Below are positions 13,301 to 23,103 of a stretch of 64,000 nt of DNA, one piece after another. Every line of letters begins with the position of its first letter. Position 1 is the first letter of the stretch. The position numbers were made by a program, and so were the translations under genes. The stretch comes from Apostichopus japonicus. Lineage: Eukaryota > Echinodermata > Holothuroidea > Aspidochirotida > Stichopodidae. Under the pieces are notes generated by a model. It was not told the origin of the DNA, made no database searches, and saw only the letters and a program-made list of their open reading frames with translations. The stretch lies in contig NC_092582.1 of assembly GCF_037975245.1 (NCBI RefSeq), positions 5,246,001 through 5,310,000 of the forward strand, written 5' to 3'.

Positions 13301-16300
13301 GTACCCTTGGAGAAAAAATTTTCCCTTGCAAATGAATCAATTATATACTTGCTTTTCTAATAAATGTTAGTTTCCGAAACATTTGGTGAAATTTGTCAAA
13401 CTAGCTGACAAACTGTCTTCATTAATTTGATCAGTTGCCATCTTATAGCTTACGTGCTAATTTATCATTCTGGAAAGGTGGCTGAAATTTCACTGCAGTA
13501 TCAGACCCATATGCTGATTCTATCTAATCTTGTGTGTACATGCGAAACCATTTCATCAATAGCCCGTCTGTTAATGGAGGTTGTGCTCACTGTGGAGGAA
13601 GTAATGGTTTTAACCAAACAGGAAAGCTGCTTAGCTGTATAAGTACTGTAAATCAGTCTACCCTGGCTCAGTGCCAAGCAATATCAAACAGGAGGAAGCA
13701 AGAACAATAATGGAAAAATGTAAGTTGTAGGATTGCCCTCTGTGTCGCCCGTGATGGTATTTAAAGTGATTAAACTTTAACTCAAGACGTTATAATGTAA
13801 TTTACATTGGTTCAATGTCAAGCATTCCAAAAAATGTCACATTCTCCATAAAAATACATAAATTTCCAACAAACATTTCCAACAAACAATAATCATTTTT
13901 TTCTTCTGGGATGATACTGTACAGCCTCAATTGTTCAGACACAATACTGAGTAAATGCATAAATTTTACAGCAACCCTACTTGTAAACTCTGTTGTATTG
14001 TATGTAATATTATCAAAGGTCTCAAACTACCGCTACCACAGTGCAGTGTACAGTATCATGTCGGAAGCTTGTACAATGCTAATGCATTGTGTGGTTTTTG
14101 CCTTTCCTGTACTTGTATAACATCCAGGAAGGAAATACACCTAGAGATTGCTGTATAGAGTAAAGCTTTTCTTCCACTCAGCCTACGCAGGGGTGGATGG
14201 TTACCCGTCTGGACTACCAGGTCATAGCTGGTGCACCACGTGACTGGGTGTGGGGCATCTTAAGATAACACCTTGGTCCCGCATGATGCCTGTTTTCTCT
14301 AGGGCACCAAATGTGCTGTGTCAGACCACTGCACCAGTATCAATTTATGCTCAGTCCACTCAGACTGTGTTTGTACTTTCAACATTAAGCATTGATCAAT
14401 AAGTGGGGGTGGGGTGGGGGAGGGGGAGTGGGGAGGGATGGGGGGCTAGTCAGACTACTCTACCATGCACAAGAAACACTGAGCTCTTTTTTGCCTTTGA
14501 ACAACTGTCGTTGATAATTGAGACTATATAAATGTTTTCTGTTTGATTGATTGAGTTGCATGCAGTTACAGTAGTCTTCAAACTTGGAAACAAAACAACC
14601 AGATCAGAGAAATTCACTTAATATATACTGATATTGTACAGTATATGTATAGGAAAAACTTTTCTTTATCTGGAAACTATTTCTCACCATTATTACAGGA
14701 TTGTTTGGCAGCAATTTTTTTGTCCTTGTGTGCAAATCACAATACAGTTTTAAAGTACAATTTATGAATATATGCATATTTATTAACGAACTATGGATGG
14801 GTAGTCCTTGGTGTGCAAATCACAATTACATCTTTCTGAACAAATTTTAAAATACAATTTAGTAATATATGCATAATTTTTACCAGCTACAGTATGGATG
14901 GGTACTAGTCCAATTGAAACAGTTTGCAAAGCATTAAACACGGTCCCCAACTCGCCATTGGCGAGTAGAATTTTAAGCTTTGGCGAATAGAAAATGCACT
15001 ACAATTGACATTTTGGGGAGTGACTTGTGGGCTAGTCAAAACCCAATATTAGCAAGTCTATCAAACATTTCACAGAATAATGAAAGCAATACCTTGGCAA
15101 ACTTGAAGCAAGTTTAAGGTTTTAACTGGTTTTATCAATGCCCGATCTCAATGCGAATAAGCTGTGTAAAATGGTTCGCTATCTGTACGTGCATTATGTA
15201 CGGGGAGTTTTAATGTGCAGAGATTGTTCATAAACTTCACAAAGCAATAACAAACATACAGCGAAAGCATTAAAAATCTATTCAGTACAGGGGACAGTTT
15301 GAAATTACAAAACTACGTAATGTGTTTAAAGGCATTCATAAATATGTTGTGTTCAACTGTTCACATATTAACTTCTCAACCAATGCATTGATATCACGAC
15401 TGCTTGGACATATGTGCAGGCAACCCTTACACAGTAGAGTAAAGTTCTAGCAGCCCAAGTAGACAGTTACTAACAATTAACATGTGGACATGTGGAAGTT
15501 TAGATATAAGAGCATTAAATTACTATAGACCTAATAAACAAATTTTAAACAAGTTGTAACCACTATTCTGAGTTTATCTGCAGAAAACAAATCCACAATA
15601 CACCATTATCTGTAATTTTGGTAAACATTCTCAACCACAAAGCATGGAACTGCCCAGTTGGTTAGGCTTCAATGTGCCTTACACTAATAACGGTAGGATA
15701 AAATTGGGTTCGTTAACACAAAAACGTGATGGAAAAAATGTTTCATGTCTAAATTTTCATTTTTTTCATCTCCTAAATTATTTCTTAAGGCATTTCCTAC
15801 ATGCCATCAGTCATAATTTGCAAAATATACAACAATTTTAAAGGAGTTTAGAGACATGCTTGCTGTTATCCCTGCTAGGATGTTTTGCGAAGATTTAATC
15901 AACACCAGTGGAAGATAGATGCTCTTTCAAGTTGCCTTACATTTTCCTTGCGTTAAAGATCGCTTTGACTTAGGCAGTGTAATGGAGTAAAAGGGATATT
16001 TTTTCGCTCACCAATCTGCAGCTAAAAGACAAGATAAATAAATGGGAAAATTCAAAATGTACAAAGTCACACTAATCGAGTAGCGGGTCAAACTTCAAAG
16101 TAGCAGTAATAGCTGTAATAGGCTTTTGTACTGTACTGTACATTGAGAACCTGCAGGACTATATTCATATAAAAAAAAAATAGCATAACTGCATTGGAGA
16201 ACTCACAGGCCAGTATCATTGTGAGGTTTTCATGTTAACTTTGAACCTGTTGACCTCACATGAGCTTTGACCTTCCCCAATTCGAAAAGCAGCAGAGAAC

Positions 16301-17873
16301 TTTCTAACAGGCACCTATATTATGCATACCACGTTTGAGATTCATCAAATCTAGAATTTGTTTACCAGGGTTTCACATATGGACATACATATAATAATAA
16401 CATAAAGACCGGTTACCGTGCATATTCATTTCAGTATTTTCATAATTTACACTAAAAACACAATTGCTATTAATCATATAGAATTGCCAAATATTAATGA
16501 GCATGTCCTTGTTAAATTTATACGTATTAGCTGTTCAAAAGTTACAATTATATTCAGATTATACGGGGAACATTACTTCTACAAACAATAGGGCACAGGG
16601 CACTTGGTGGCGGTTAAAACCCTTTTTAAGCTATGTGGGTTTTCTGGATTTCCAGAATTTATCAGTTTCAAAATCCTAAATTTTTGTGTGTACTGTATGT
16701 TATAAGAAAATATACCCTGTAAAATATTAGAAAGACTACAGTACAGTAGTTAGGATTTGTAATATTCAAAGCATTGAAACTGGTCATTGCCAACAATATA
16801 CTGTACACGTTGTCTTTTCCCAAATTTGAGGAGTTTTGAATGTAGATCTATGTAAAACTTCTGTCCTACCATGAACATCCTTTTTTTGGAAAAAGGTCTG
16901 ATCAGATTCTTACAGTAAGTACTTTGCATATGGCCTACTTTGGCTGGCCTGTGACAGTTGCTTTGTATTTTTGATCAAAGAACAGCTGTAGCGGAGTAAT
17001 GGGGGATTATCGCTGCCTTTTTGTAAATTGTAAGGTATATACTGTATTCCTACAGTAGTGAATGAATTCTATTGTATTAATTGTATTCCTGTGTGCTGTA
17101 GCTGATGTGATCCATTAATCCTATTGTAAGGGTTCTACTGTAGTGTAAAACTGAAAGTACTTCTAAAGCCTAACTTAGTCACCAGGGATGTGATGTAGTA
17201 ACACATCCCTGGACCTCTATTGTCATCCTTTACAGCTGGGCCTATTAAGTCACATGACCTGTACAACTTCATTGGTATTTAAGTAAAGCGACAGTACAGA
17301 ATGAAGTTAGTTGAATCATGTATCACTTTGCTGTTGTTATGTTTGTAATTTTGTTTCACTACAGCACAGTACATTGTGCGCATCATAAGTTCACATGGTG
17401 ACTGCACTTGAAGGCTTAGGCCTGCTATGAATCTGCGATGTTTATTCTTACCAGAAATGTTGCATGTGTTTAGTTATACATTTCCTTTTTAAGAAATAAA
17501 ACTCTTAAGTTACATTATGCCTTAAAAAACTTTAAAGCCTAAAGCCAAGGTTTAAAAGTTTACATGGTTCTCAAACCTAGTCACTCGTTACACATTTATA
17601 CTTGACAATTTCAATACTACTACTATTTTGAAGTAGGCTTAGCATAAGTACATTACGTGAGTACAGTGTATTAGCCAAACACATACTGCTAACCTTCATT
17701 TAGGCGTGTACGGTTAATTAACGTACAAAACTGTGTTAGAAATGTTGCTACACATTAATGATAGTCAAACCTTTGTTGCCATTCTTGGCCTAAGATTACA
17801 GAACTGTGTAAATGTACGCGTAAACTGTTGACAACAAGTTATTATCGCGAAATACTCACCTTGCAAAATTCAT
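1281..17873 (-). CDS. Single-pass membrane protein: TNFR-like Cys-rich region plus Sushi/CCP domain (3' partial)
   Basis: Coding exons on the minus strand: 17873-17860, 10289-10166, 8135-8080, 7049-6667, 5646-5470, 3503-3369 and 1343-1281. All have AG/GT borders and the phases match at each join (0 split in Arg, 0, 2, 1, 1, 1), giving 317 codons and still open. Order of parts: hydrophobic N-terminus (about residues 26-42), cysteine-rich segment (51-105), Thr/Ser-rich stalk (about 150-190), one CCP domain (196-249), transmembrane helix (about 262-286), then a basic stop-transfer patch and a short tail. Sequons NMT, NDT, NHT, NTS and NAS lie on the predicted outer side. The ATG at 17873 directly follows an in-frame TGA; Met10 and Met21 in exon 2 are alternative starts. 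By architecture it is a cell-surface receptor or adhesion protein. The ligand and any death-domain tail cannot be judged because no stop is reached before the window edge. I do not recognise a named orthologue. Confidence 0.75.
1500..1625 (-). repeat. tRNA-like (SINE) relic
   Basis: The minus strand carries a B-box-like GGTTCGAATCCC (complement of 1527-1538) preceded by paired GGTGACC/GGTCACC segments. It looks like a fragment of a tRNA-derived SINE. No intact A box or cloverleaf could be drawn, so this is not called as a tRNA gene. Confidence 0.3.
2255..2350 (+). repeat. Dispersed repeat, inverted partner at 6310-6410
   Basis: The text around TCCCTTTCATGACACGATT, ATACATCATTTCTGGTCGGACAC and TCTTGATTTGTATATTTAAAAC matches the reverse complement of about 6310-6410 with few differences. 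This marks two copies of a dispersed element in opposite orientation about 4 kb apart. Confidence 0.65.
2625..2704 (-). CDS. Possible alternative last exon of the receptor gene
   Basis: A good acceptor (CCTTTTTGCAG) opens a frame that joins exon 6 as G|GT and runs GSNSNLGPSPSDG, then a hydrophobic end and TAA at 2627-2625. A weak donor (GATG|GTTTGT) inside it would instead make a 36-nt phase 1-1 cassette that could be followed by exon 7. Without transcripts I cannot tell whether it is used. Confidence 0.3.
3369..3503 (-). CDS. Receptor exon 6: transmembrane helix and stop-transfer
   Basis: This is a symmetric phase 1-1 exon of 135 nt. After EQALFPTNRG comes a helix of about 24 residues rich in Val, Ala and Met (VLVFFVIAVVAVAMG, then IVAMVAMCLY), followed by CRKKGR, a typical cytoplasmic stop-transfer with juxtamembrane cysteines that could be palmitoylated. 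The orientation agrees with the glycosylation sites all lying N-terminal to the helix. The donor is CCAGG|GTGAGG. Confidence 0.82.
5470..5646 (-). CDS. Receptor exon 5: Sushi/CCP domain
   Basis: This symmetric phase 1-1 exon of 177 nt is the usual way metazoan CCP domains are encoded. It has four cysteines (residues 196, 222, 236, 249) and CCP landmarks: LLPPDNGYIE after the first Cys, VTVFRCNDTF around the second, GTPELICKSDGEYS and a final RPTC. The Trp that normally sits before the last Cys is Tyr here (GEYS instead of G.W.). Two N-glycosylation sequons (NMT, NDT) lie in the domain. CCP modules mediate protein-protein contacts in complement regulators, selectins and the IL-2/IL-15 receptor alpha chains. 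Confidence 0.85.
6305..6412 (-). repeat. Dispersed repeat, inverted partner of 2255-2350
   Basis: Reverse-complement copy of the element at 2255-2350, in the receptor intron between the Cys-rich exon and the CCP exon. No target-site duplication or ends could be fixed. Confidence 0.65.
6667..8135 (-). CDS. Receptor exons 3-4: TNFR-like cysteine-rich segment and Thr/Ser stalk
   Basis: Exon 3 (8135-8080) ends CTG GG| and joins exon 4 (7049-6667) as GG|G ATG. Together they encode cysteines at residues 51, 62, 68, 76, 79, 82, 96, 98 and 105, in the run CPLGMYC...GTCQPCHYC...CRC...C. The spacing resembles TNF-receptor cysteine-rich modules, though no complete canonical CRD can be assigned by eye. 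It is followed by about 45 residues without cysteine and a T/S/Q-rich stretch (for example TTQRSHVTTQPEP, then ADNTSAFSVGTTITDNAS) that looks like an O-glycosylated stalk. The donor is AGTG|GTGAGT at 6667/6666. Confidence 0.72.
9187..9925. mobile_element. Putative non-autonomous TIR transposon (CAGGGATGTA ends)
   Basis: The left end CAGGGATGTACAGTAAGT and the right end (reverse complement CAGGGATGTAAGTCTTCC) form imperfect terminal inverted repeats. The flanks share ATATTA (9181-9186 and 9926-9931), a candidate target-site duplication. The interior has two internal tandem duplications: about 75 bp at 9250-9400 (ACTTACACACTATCGTTATG twice) and about 50 bp at 9820-9915 (GGATTTCCGTAAAAAT twice). 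There is no coding capacity. It lies in receptor intron 2. Confidence 0.6.
10166..10289 (-). CDS. Receptor exon 2: hydrophobic N-terminal signal or signal anchor
   Basis: The acceptor (T-run then GCAG) lies just above 10289 and the donor AAG|GTGAGC at 10166/10165. The exon encodes a Lys/His-containing head followed by a hydrophobic stretch (GLYCIILIVFI) ending in KPVK. This fits a secretory signal with an unusually long n-region, or an uncleaved signal anchor. Exon 1 contributes only MNFA plus two bases of Arg, and the 7.6-kb intron 1 separates the two. If translation starts at Met21 of this exon, the signal peptide looks conventional. Confidence 0.7.
12555..12625 (-). repeat. tRNA-like SINE head
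   Basis: On the minus strand the text GGCTCGGTTCAGCGGTTAGA then GTGTCCGCC resembles the A-box part of a tRNA, and GGTTCCAGGATC the B box. The stretch is short and imperfect. It is probably a tRNA-derived SINE head in receptor intron 1 rather than a tRNA gene. Confidence 0.35.
12960..13190 (+). mobile_element. LINE 3' remnant (reverse transcriptase C-terminal tail)
   Basis: One plus-strand frame reads FGLTAPMTWNSLYT, an interrupting stop, then a SEFERFKLELKTHLFKKEF-type ending. This is the familiar tail of CR1/L2-like non-LTR retrotransposon ORF2 (a APxxWNSLP motif followed by FKxxLKTxLF). It is short and broken, a 5'-truncated dead copy in receptor intron 1. Confidence 0.6.
17182..17212. repeat. 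Short hairpin with CAGGGATGT arms
   Basis: The perfect 11-bp arms CCAGGGATGTG and CACATCCCTGG are separated by 9 bp. The arm matches the terminal inverted repeat of the element at 9187-9925, so this may be a minimal internally deleted copy with two abutting ends. Confidence 0.55.
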
Positions 17874-18030
17874 TCAATTCACTGTTTAAAACACCATCCT
17901 TACGAAAATGAAATTTGTCACGACACCAGTTACGAGTTTCCGTTGCAACATTGAACTTGTCTAGTTTGTGTCTAGAATAATTTTAATCCCGCGGCCGCCG
18001 CGCACGATATCATGACTGAGCAGAACCAAC
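17874..18030 (-). promoter_or_regulatory. 5' UTR and probable promoter of the receptor gene
   Basis: Upstream of the ATG at 17873 the sequence becomes GC- and CpG-rich (GCGGCCGCCGCGC at about 17,991-18,003), unlike the AT-rich surroundings. A short upstream ORF (ATG GTG TTT TAA) precedes the start. There is no clear TATA box, so a CpG-type promoter is inferred. Confidence 0.4.
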
Positions 18031-20935
18031 GAAACAAGCTAAAATAATGATGTTGTCATGTCTATATACGGCTCTGATTGTCGGGAGCCCTCTATTTCAT
18101 TCAAAGAAGAAGCGCAGAGCGGTAGAACATGCACATGAAAGCATATCATTGGTAATACATTCATATTAACTTTGTATTTTCGTTTGAAATGTATGAACGA
18201 AGGTGTGAAAAATATTGACAGTTGGAAGCCGAGGAACAAAATTGGTTAATTAAAGTGATATAGCAGTTTTTCGTGCATTTAACGGATCTGTAATTAATTC
18301 TGGCATCGGCAACGTCCACCGAGCTTCTTCCAAAACTGCGAAAGTGTTAAAAAAAAGCAAGGAGTAGGCCGATATGATACTTCGCAATGTACTTGCTTTC
18401 ATCATCTTCGTCGAAACTTCGGTACAAAATATTGAAATTTTGATATGATATGTGTGGAACTCAAACTTCCATCTGTTTTCTCCAACTGTTGACCTTTGTC
18501 TGAGTGGCTGGCATCTCTGATAATTTTTTACCAAAATGTTGGCTATTTTATCCCGACGTTTGACTCATTCCTCGAATTTCGACTTGATCCTTGAAACTAA
18601 AAGTTTTCATATGAAAGCTCGACTAGTTTCTGTGAAGTTGGGTTTTTATCTTATAATTTCAACTTTACGGCTATAGGCCTATATGCTGTTATCTCCGACA
18701 AAGCTGAGTGTACAATATCGATCGTCCAATTTACGACTGTTGTATATCGAAATTGCGATTTTCTATCTCACAAGCTTAACAATTTAGTAATAATCTCGAC
18801 TTATAGATAATGTGAGATTTTTTATTCCAGATACAGCTCACGAGCGTACTCAGAGTTTGCTACATATGCCCCATTCAGTATAAAATCATACTTATGGGGG
18901 TACAAAATTATTGTAAAGTAACATGTGACAAGGAGCTTAAGCTCATAGACAACTTTTAATCTTGTGACATTCAGCCATGGGACGACGCCAGACGGTATCA
19001 TACATGCTCGCAGGGGGGGGGGGGGGGGGTTGAAGTGCCATGTTTTGCCAACTAGAAAGTACAAAATACCGACAGGAAGTATCTTTAAAGGAAGTGGGAG
19101 TCTAATGAGGTGGGGTCCACTGGGCAGGGGTCCGCTGAAGCATGGAGGTCCCCTCATATTGCGGTCCAAGCTAACAGAAAATGCTATGGTTTATATGTTA
19201 TTTTGGGGTTTAAATGGCGTTAACTTCGACCTATAATATGGCATATGATTTGTAAAGGAAATAGGGAGTTGTCTTATATTCATTCCAATGTCCTTATCTC
19301 CTCCCTGTACCACCCCCCCCCCTCACCATTTTGTTCATCTTTCTCTCCCTCCCTTGATCTCTTCAATGGCATAGTTGGCATTGAGTGGATCTTTCCTTTG
19401 TTATCCCGTGCAGCTGCCAATGCTGCTTTCCTGGGGGGTGGGGGCGTGTGTTATTTTTGGCCAAGCTTTGAACTGTTTGTACTGATCTTTAGGAATTCTA
19501 ATTCTGTTTCTTAATTTTTCCTATTGTTTGTTCAAAATATTCCTTTTTAGTAGACAATTTAGATTGATATAAGCCACCATATCAATTTACGAAAATAGAG
19601 AAAAAGTTCACCATTTCTCTGTAGCTGGCCATCACTAGCATCCAGATTAATAATTATTTATTTGATTTATTAATTTTTTTTTAAGGGGGGGGCTGTGGCA
19701 TGGCACCCCTGACTGGTACCTGGTGCTTCCTTTTTTCACTTCCTTCTTTTTCAGCTCTTCCTCTCTCCATCCCCCTTTCTCTGTCTCCTTCATTCTGCCG
19801 ACTGGTGCAGAATTTTGCTGACTGCATGGGTGAACGGGGCCATGTCACACCCCAACCCCCCATACCCCCCACTCCACCTCTAGCTAAGGCCCTGGTGTCT
19901 ATGTAAGAAGGGAGTTTCAAAGGGGTACAGGTCTCATCTCTGTCATAGGAATAACTATTGTCAATTATACATCTCTTAATACAAAAATATTTTTTTAATA
20001 AAAGACACACAAAATAGATATCTTTTTCTTTGGCTTCCATTTTCTTTTAAAAAAACTTTACTCAGCACCAAAATAAGTATTTTGATATATATGAACAGCG
20101 AATGTTGATATTTTGAATGATGAATATCACATCTAATTATAGCACACATTGTACAGAAATAGTAACCATTATAAACCAATTAAACATTTGCAATAATAAA
20201 CATATCCCTGTATGAATTCATCAATCCCAGTCAATCCTTGCAAGCTTATAACAGGAGCCATTAATGATCATAAATATTAGTCCAAAAAGTAAGTCTAAAA
20301 CTCATAAAACACTCACTCCCCATTAAAAGCCGAATAAAATTAAGAGCATAGGAATACACATTTCAATACAATACAATCATATGAATATGTGAAAGTAATA
20401 AATGTCGAAGTACTCTCATTCTGAATGATACAAAGTTTCTCTCCCTGGAATCTATAAAGTCAATGGAGCTTATTGTTATTAATAATATTGATCCAGCATA
20501 TTGGTCATGAATGCATTTTGAAAGACAATATGGATGATCGATTTTAGATGAAGCAATATGCAGACAGAAAATATTGATGTTCATGGCCTTCATTGTTGAA
20601 GGATTGTGCAGCAAGAATTAAAAGTCATCATAACATTATAAGAAATGTCATGTTTGAGGAAAATTTCTGTTTGTGAATTATTGTAAAAAATATTAGAAAG
20701 TGTATAGGCATAAAATGGAGTAAAAAATGGCTTTAAGAAGTATTGTTTCTCTTAGATATATAGTTATATGTAAAGATGGTCATATCAAAATACATTTTGG
20801 GTGTTATTATATATATAAAAAGATCTCTTTCATATTACAAAAACTTTTGTAGGGATATCTTGGTAGCACACAATGTTATGTTACTCATGATGGTGGGAAA
20901 AATAGACCGCACTGTCAGTTAAAATATTTGAGAAA

Positions 20936-21062
20936 TGTTACGTTTCTCTGTGGAAGAATGATCTAAATATTAAAAATAATAACATTTTAAAAAACATTTT
21001 GTTATGTTTCTCTGTGGAAGAATGATCTAAATATTAAAAACAATAACATTTTAAAAACATTT
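20936..21062. repeat. 64-bp tandem duplication
   Basis: A unit beginning GTTACGTTTCTCTGTGGAAG and containing ATGATCTAAATATTAAAAA is present twice head to tail with only a few differences. It is intergenic. Confidence 0.85.
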
Positions 21063-21471
21063 CCAGTCCAATCGCCATGATGACATCATTCACTCTGTTA
21101 TTGCCAGATGCAAAAGGTATTGATTACTAAGCTTGCAAAACTTCACCATGCATACACAAACAGTGCTATATGAGCATGTGGTTTTTGACCTAATGATGCA
21201 GAAAATTCCTATCAATGTTTTTATGCAATCAAGTTCAGCCAATCAGTATATCCCTTCCATGCTTCTATTAAGTAGAAAAGAGAAGGGGGGGGGGAAATAA
21301 TCAAAATCATTAAACACATTATTCTTACAGTATCTGTATCAAAACCTTGACCTGTAGCTTGCATACAGTAAACCTTGTCTGTACATTATTCCTATCTCTG
21401 TTTAAAAATCTTGCCCTGTAGCACACCTACGGTACTGCTTTTCCTTCTCTGTATCAAAATCTTGTCCTGTA

Positions 21472-21522
21472 GCCCGCATAAGGTAAGTAGCCCGCATAAG
21501 GTAAGTAGCCCGCATAAGGTAC
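21472..21522. repeat. 18-bp tandem repeat, three copies
   Basis: The unit TAGCCCGCATAAGGTAAG occurs three times, the last diverging to GGTACC. Each unit contains GGTAAG, the consensus of a 5' splice site. A similar but diverged line (TAGCACACCTACGGTACTG) precedes it at 21,418. Confidence 0.85.
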
Positions 21523-21708
21523 CCCTTTTCTGCGAGTTTATTTTAGCCAACCAGAATAGAACCTAGAGATTCCAGGTATTGGTTCTATTCCAGGAATTGG
21601 TTCTTTTGTACAGTGCTCTTGAGCATGTTTGATTTCATGATAACAGCACTTTTATATATGGTATTTATTATATTATAATTTTTATTATAGAGATATTACC
21701 CCTCTTTT

Positions 21709-22116
21709 AAGGCCCGGTCACACTACAGCGATATTTTATCGGAATATGGTCCGATTTTTACGATTTTAGGCCGAAGAGTGAGGTTTGTGGTAGTGAATGT
21801 AATGAATGCAGTGGAATATTCGAATACCTACTCCAAATCTGAGGAGTTCTGGAACAGACTACATTCTAAAGTGACGTCACATCGAAAAACGATAAAAATC
21901 GGAAGAGAAATCGGATAGCTATCCGATAAAAGGAAACGGAGTCAATATCAAAAGTTAGGAGAGGGCTATTCCACATCGCAATGGCTCAACAGATAGCAAA
22001 TCAGGTCCTTTATCACTGTGGCTAGAAGACCCGAACGAAAAACTAACTGTTTGATTCCTCCGGGAAAATCAGATAGTATTCCGATAAAAAATCGGTATAG
22101 TATGACTGGGCCTTTA
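21709..22116. mobile_element. MITE-like element with GGCCCGGTCACACT ends
   Basis: The left end AAGGCCCGGTCACACTACAG and the right end (reverse complement AAAGGCCCAGTCATACTATA) form imperfect terminal inverted repeats, followed internally by matching TTTTATCGG segments. It is about 400 bp with no coding frame. The exact target-site duplication could not be fixed, so the superfamily is open. Confidence 0.6.
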
Positions 22117-22320
22117 CCGTAAGAGGCTGATGGAGATATACACTCAACTCGGTAAATGATTTATACAGTTTATAAATGCATGAACTTCAAATTTCAGTTG
22201 ATCTCTCCCTCCCCTTCATTAGGAAGTAGGGATGAAAGTTACAGATTTGTGGTTATGAAGTGCATAGTTCAGACATTGTTTGATCATGCATTAGTTGTTG
22301 TTTGTTGTTGGTGTTCCAGT

Positions 22321-22555
22321 CAATCAACCTGGAGGAAATAGATGAGACACTGGACGACAAAGATGTAGAGAGAGTTGGGGAGTTAGATGTCTTCTGCAAA
22401 TTCAAGGAAACATATGTAAAGCCGGGGGAAAGGATGTTCGGTGGTGACATTCCTGGGGGGTGGGGTGATGGGAGCTCCGGGGTCTCTGCCGATGACGACA
22501 AGAAATATTTGACACGTTGGTTTTATAGTTACTTGTCCATGTATTGTACTAGCTA
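22321..22555 (+). CDS. Unassigned terminal exon-like frame
   Basis: After a good acceptor (TTGTTGTTGGTGTTCCAG) a frame of 78 codons runs to TAG. It starts SINLEEIDETLDDKDVERVG and continues ELDVFCKFKETY, a Gly-rich middle and a hydrophobic end. No upstream exon was identified. The opposite strand is also open here (Ser/Pro-rich, low complexity), which lowers confidence. It could be the last exon of a gene whose other exons I missed, or chance. Confidence 0.25.
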
Positions 22556-22835
22556 ACGTGTACTCTGACACCGACTAGCGAGCTCTCATAGAGCTATTAA
22601 GGACACAACTTCAAAGGCTGCAAAAGCAGACAAAACGTAGCTAGAAGGTTAATAGAATTCTTGTAGGTTGTTGATATTACTAGTGAAAGTATCGAAGTGA
22701 CTTAGAACAATGGTTTTGGCTACACCACGCCTTGAAGGGTCTCCGAATCTCAACGGAAGGGTTTGACCAATTCCTGTGTCTAAAATCTAAGGCAGGCCAG
22801 CTATGCCAAAGGGGCATGGCTCTACACATACATCA

Positions 22836-23103
22836 TTTAATAGCATCATATCAGGGTACAACTCCTCATTAGAATATCAACAAGGCCTGAGGTTCCCTTG
22901 GTAAAGCATTTATGTGAGCTAGCAAAGTCCACACTTCTCCTCTAATCAACCTCATCTAGTAGTAACCATGGATTGGATGTCCCCTTACCCCTATTGACCA
23001 TGCGATGAATTCTTCAAATGAGATGTTTCATTCGGATGTTTTACATCCCCTGCATTTTCTTCAGTTCCACCTCCACCTTGATTCATTTGAGAATTTCCAG
23101 CTT
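22836..23103 (-). other. 3' UTR and an alternative open frame of the ARM-FN3 gene
   Basis: Below the predicted stop (23,106-23,104) a second frame of the same exon stays open to TAG at 22,993-22,991, reading GLNLKAGNSQMNQGGGGTEE and so on. It is not in phase with the upstream exon. A weak polyadenylation-signal variant (ATTAAA on the minus strand) lies at 22,841-22,836. Confidence 0.35.

Larger units (their letters stand above)
10290..17859 (-). other. Receptor intron 1 (7.6 kb)
   Basis: This intron joins donor GCAAG|GTGAGT (17860/17859) to acceptor TTTGCAG|ATTTC (10290/10289). It is AT-rich with no convincing exon on either strand. It holds short TACAGTA/GTACAGTA-rich patches, a G-rich run at 14,400-14,450, an AGGGAGTT/AACTCCCT hairpin at 11,201-11,224, a hairpin at 17,182-17,212, a tRNA-like relic and a LINE remnant. 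Confidence 0.6.
18030..22300. other. Intergenic region without a supported gene
   Basis: Between the receptor promoter and the 3' end of the ARM-FN3 gene I see no exon chain on either strand. The frame at 18,534-18,250 (minus) has no domain or splice context. Contents: poly-G/poly-C tracts (19,015, 19,310, 19,685, 21,285), pyrimidine-rich text at 19,320-19,360 and 19,720-19,800, two small tandem repeats and one TIR element, listed separately. Confidence 0.5.

Noticed and set aside
18250-18534. 94-codon minus-strand frame upstream of the receptor promoter
   Set aside because: No recognised domain, signal peptide or splice partner; length is within chance for this region.
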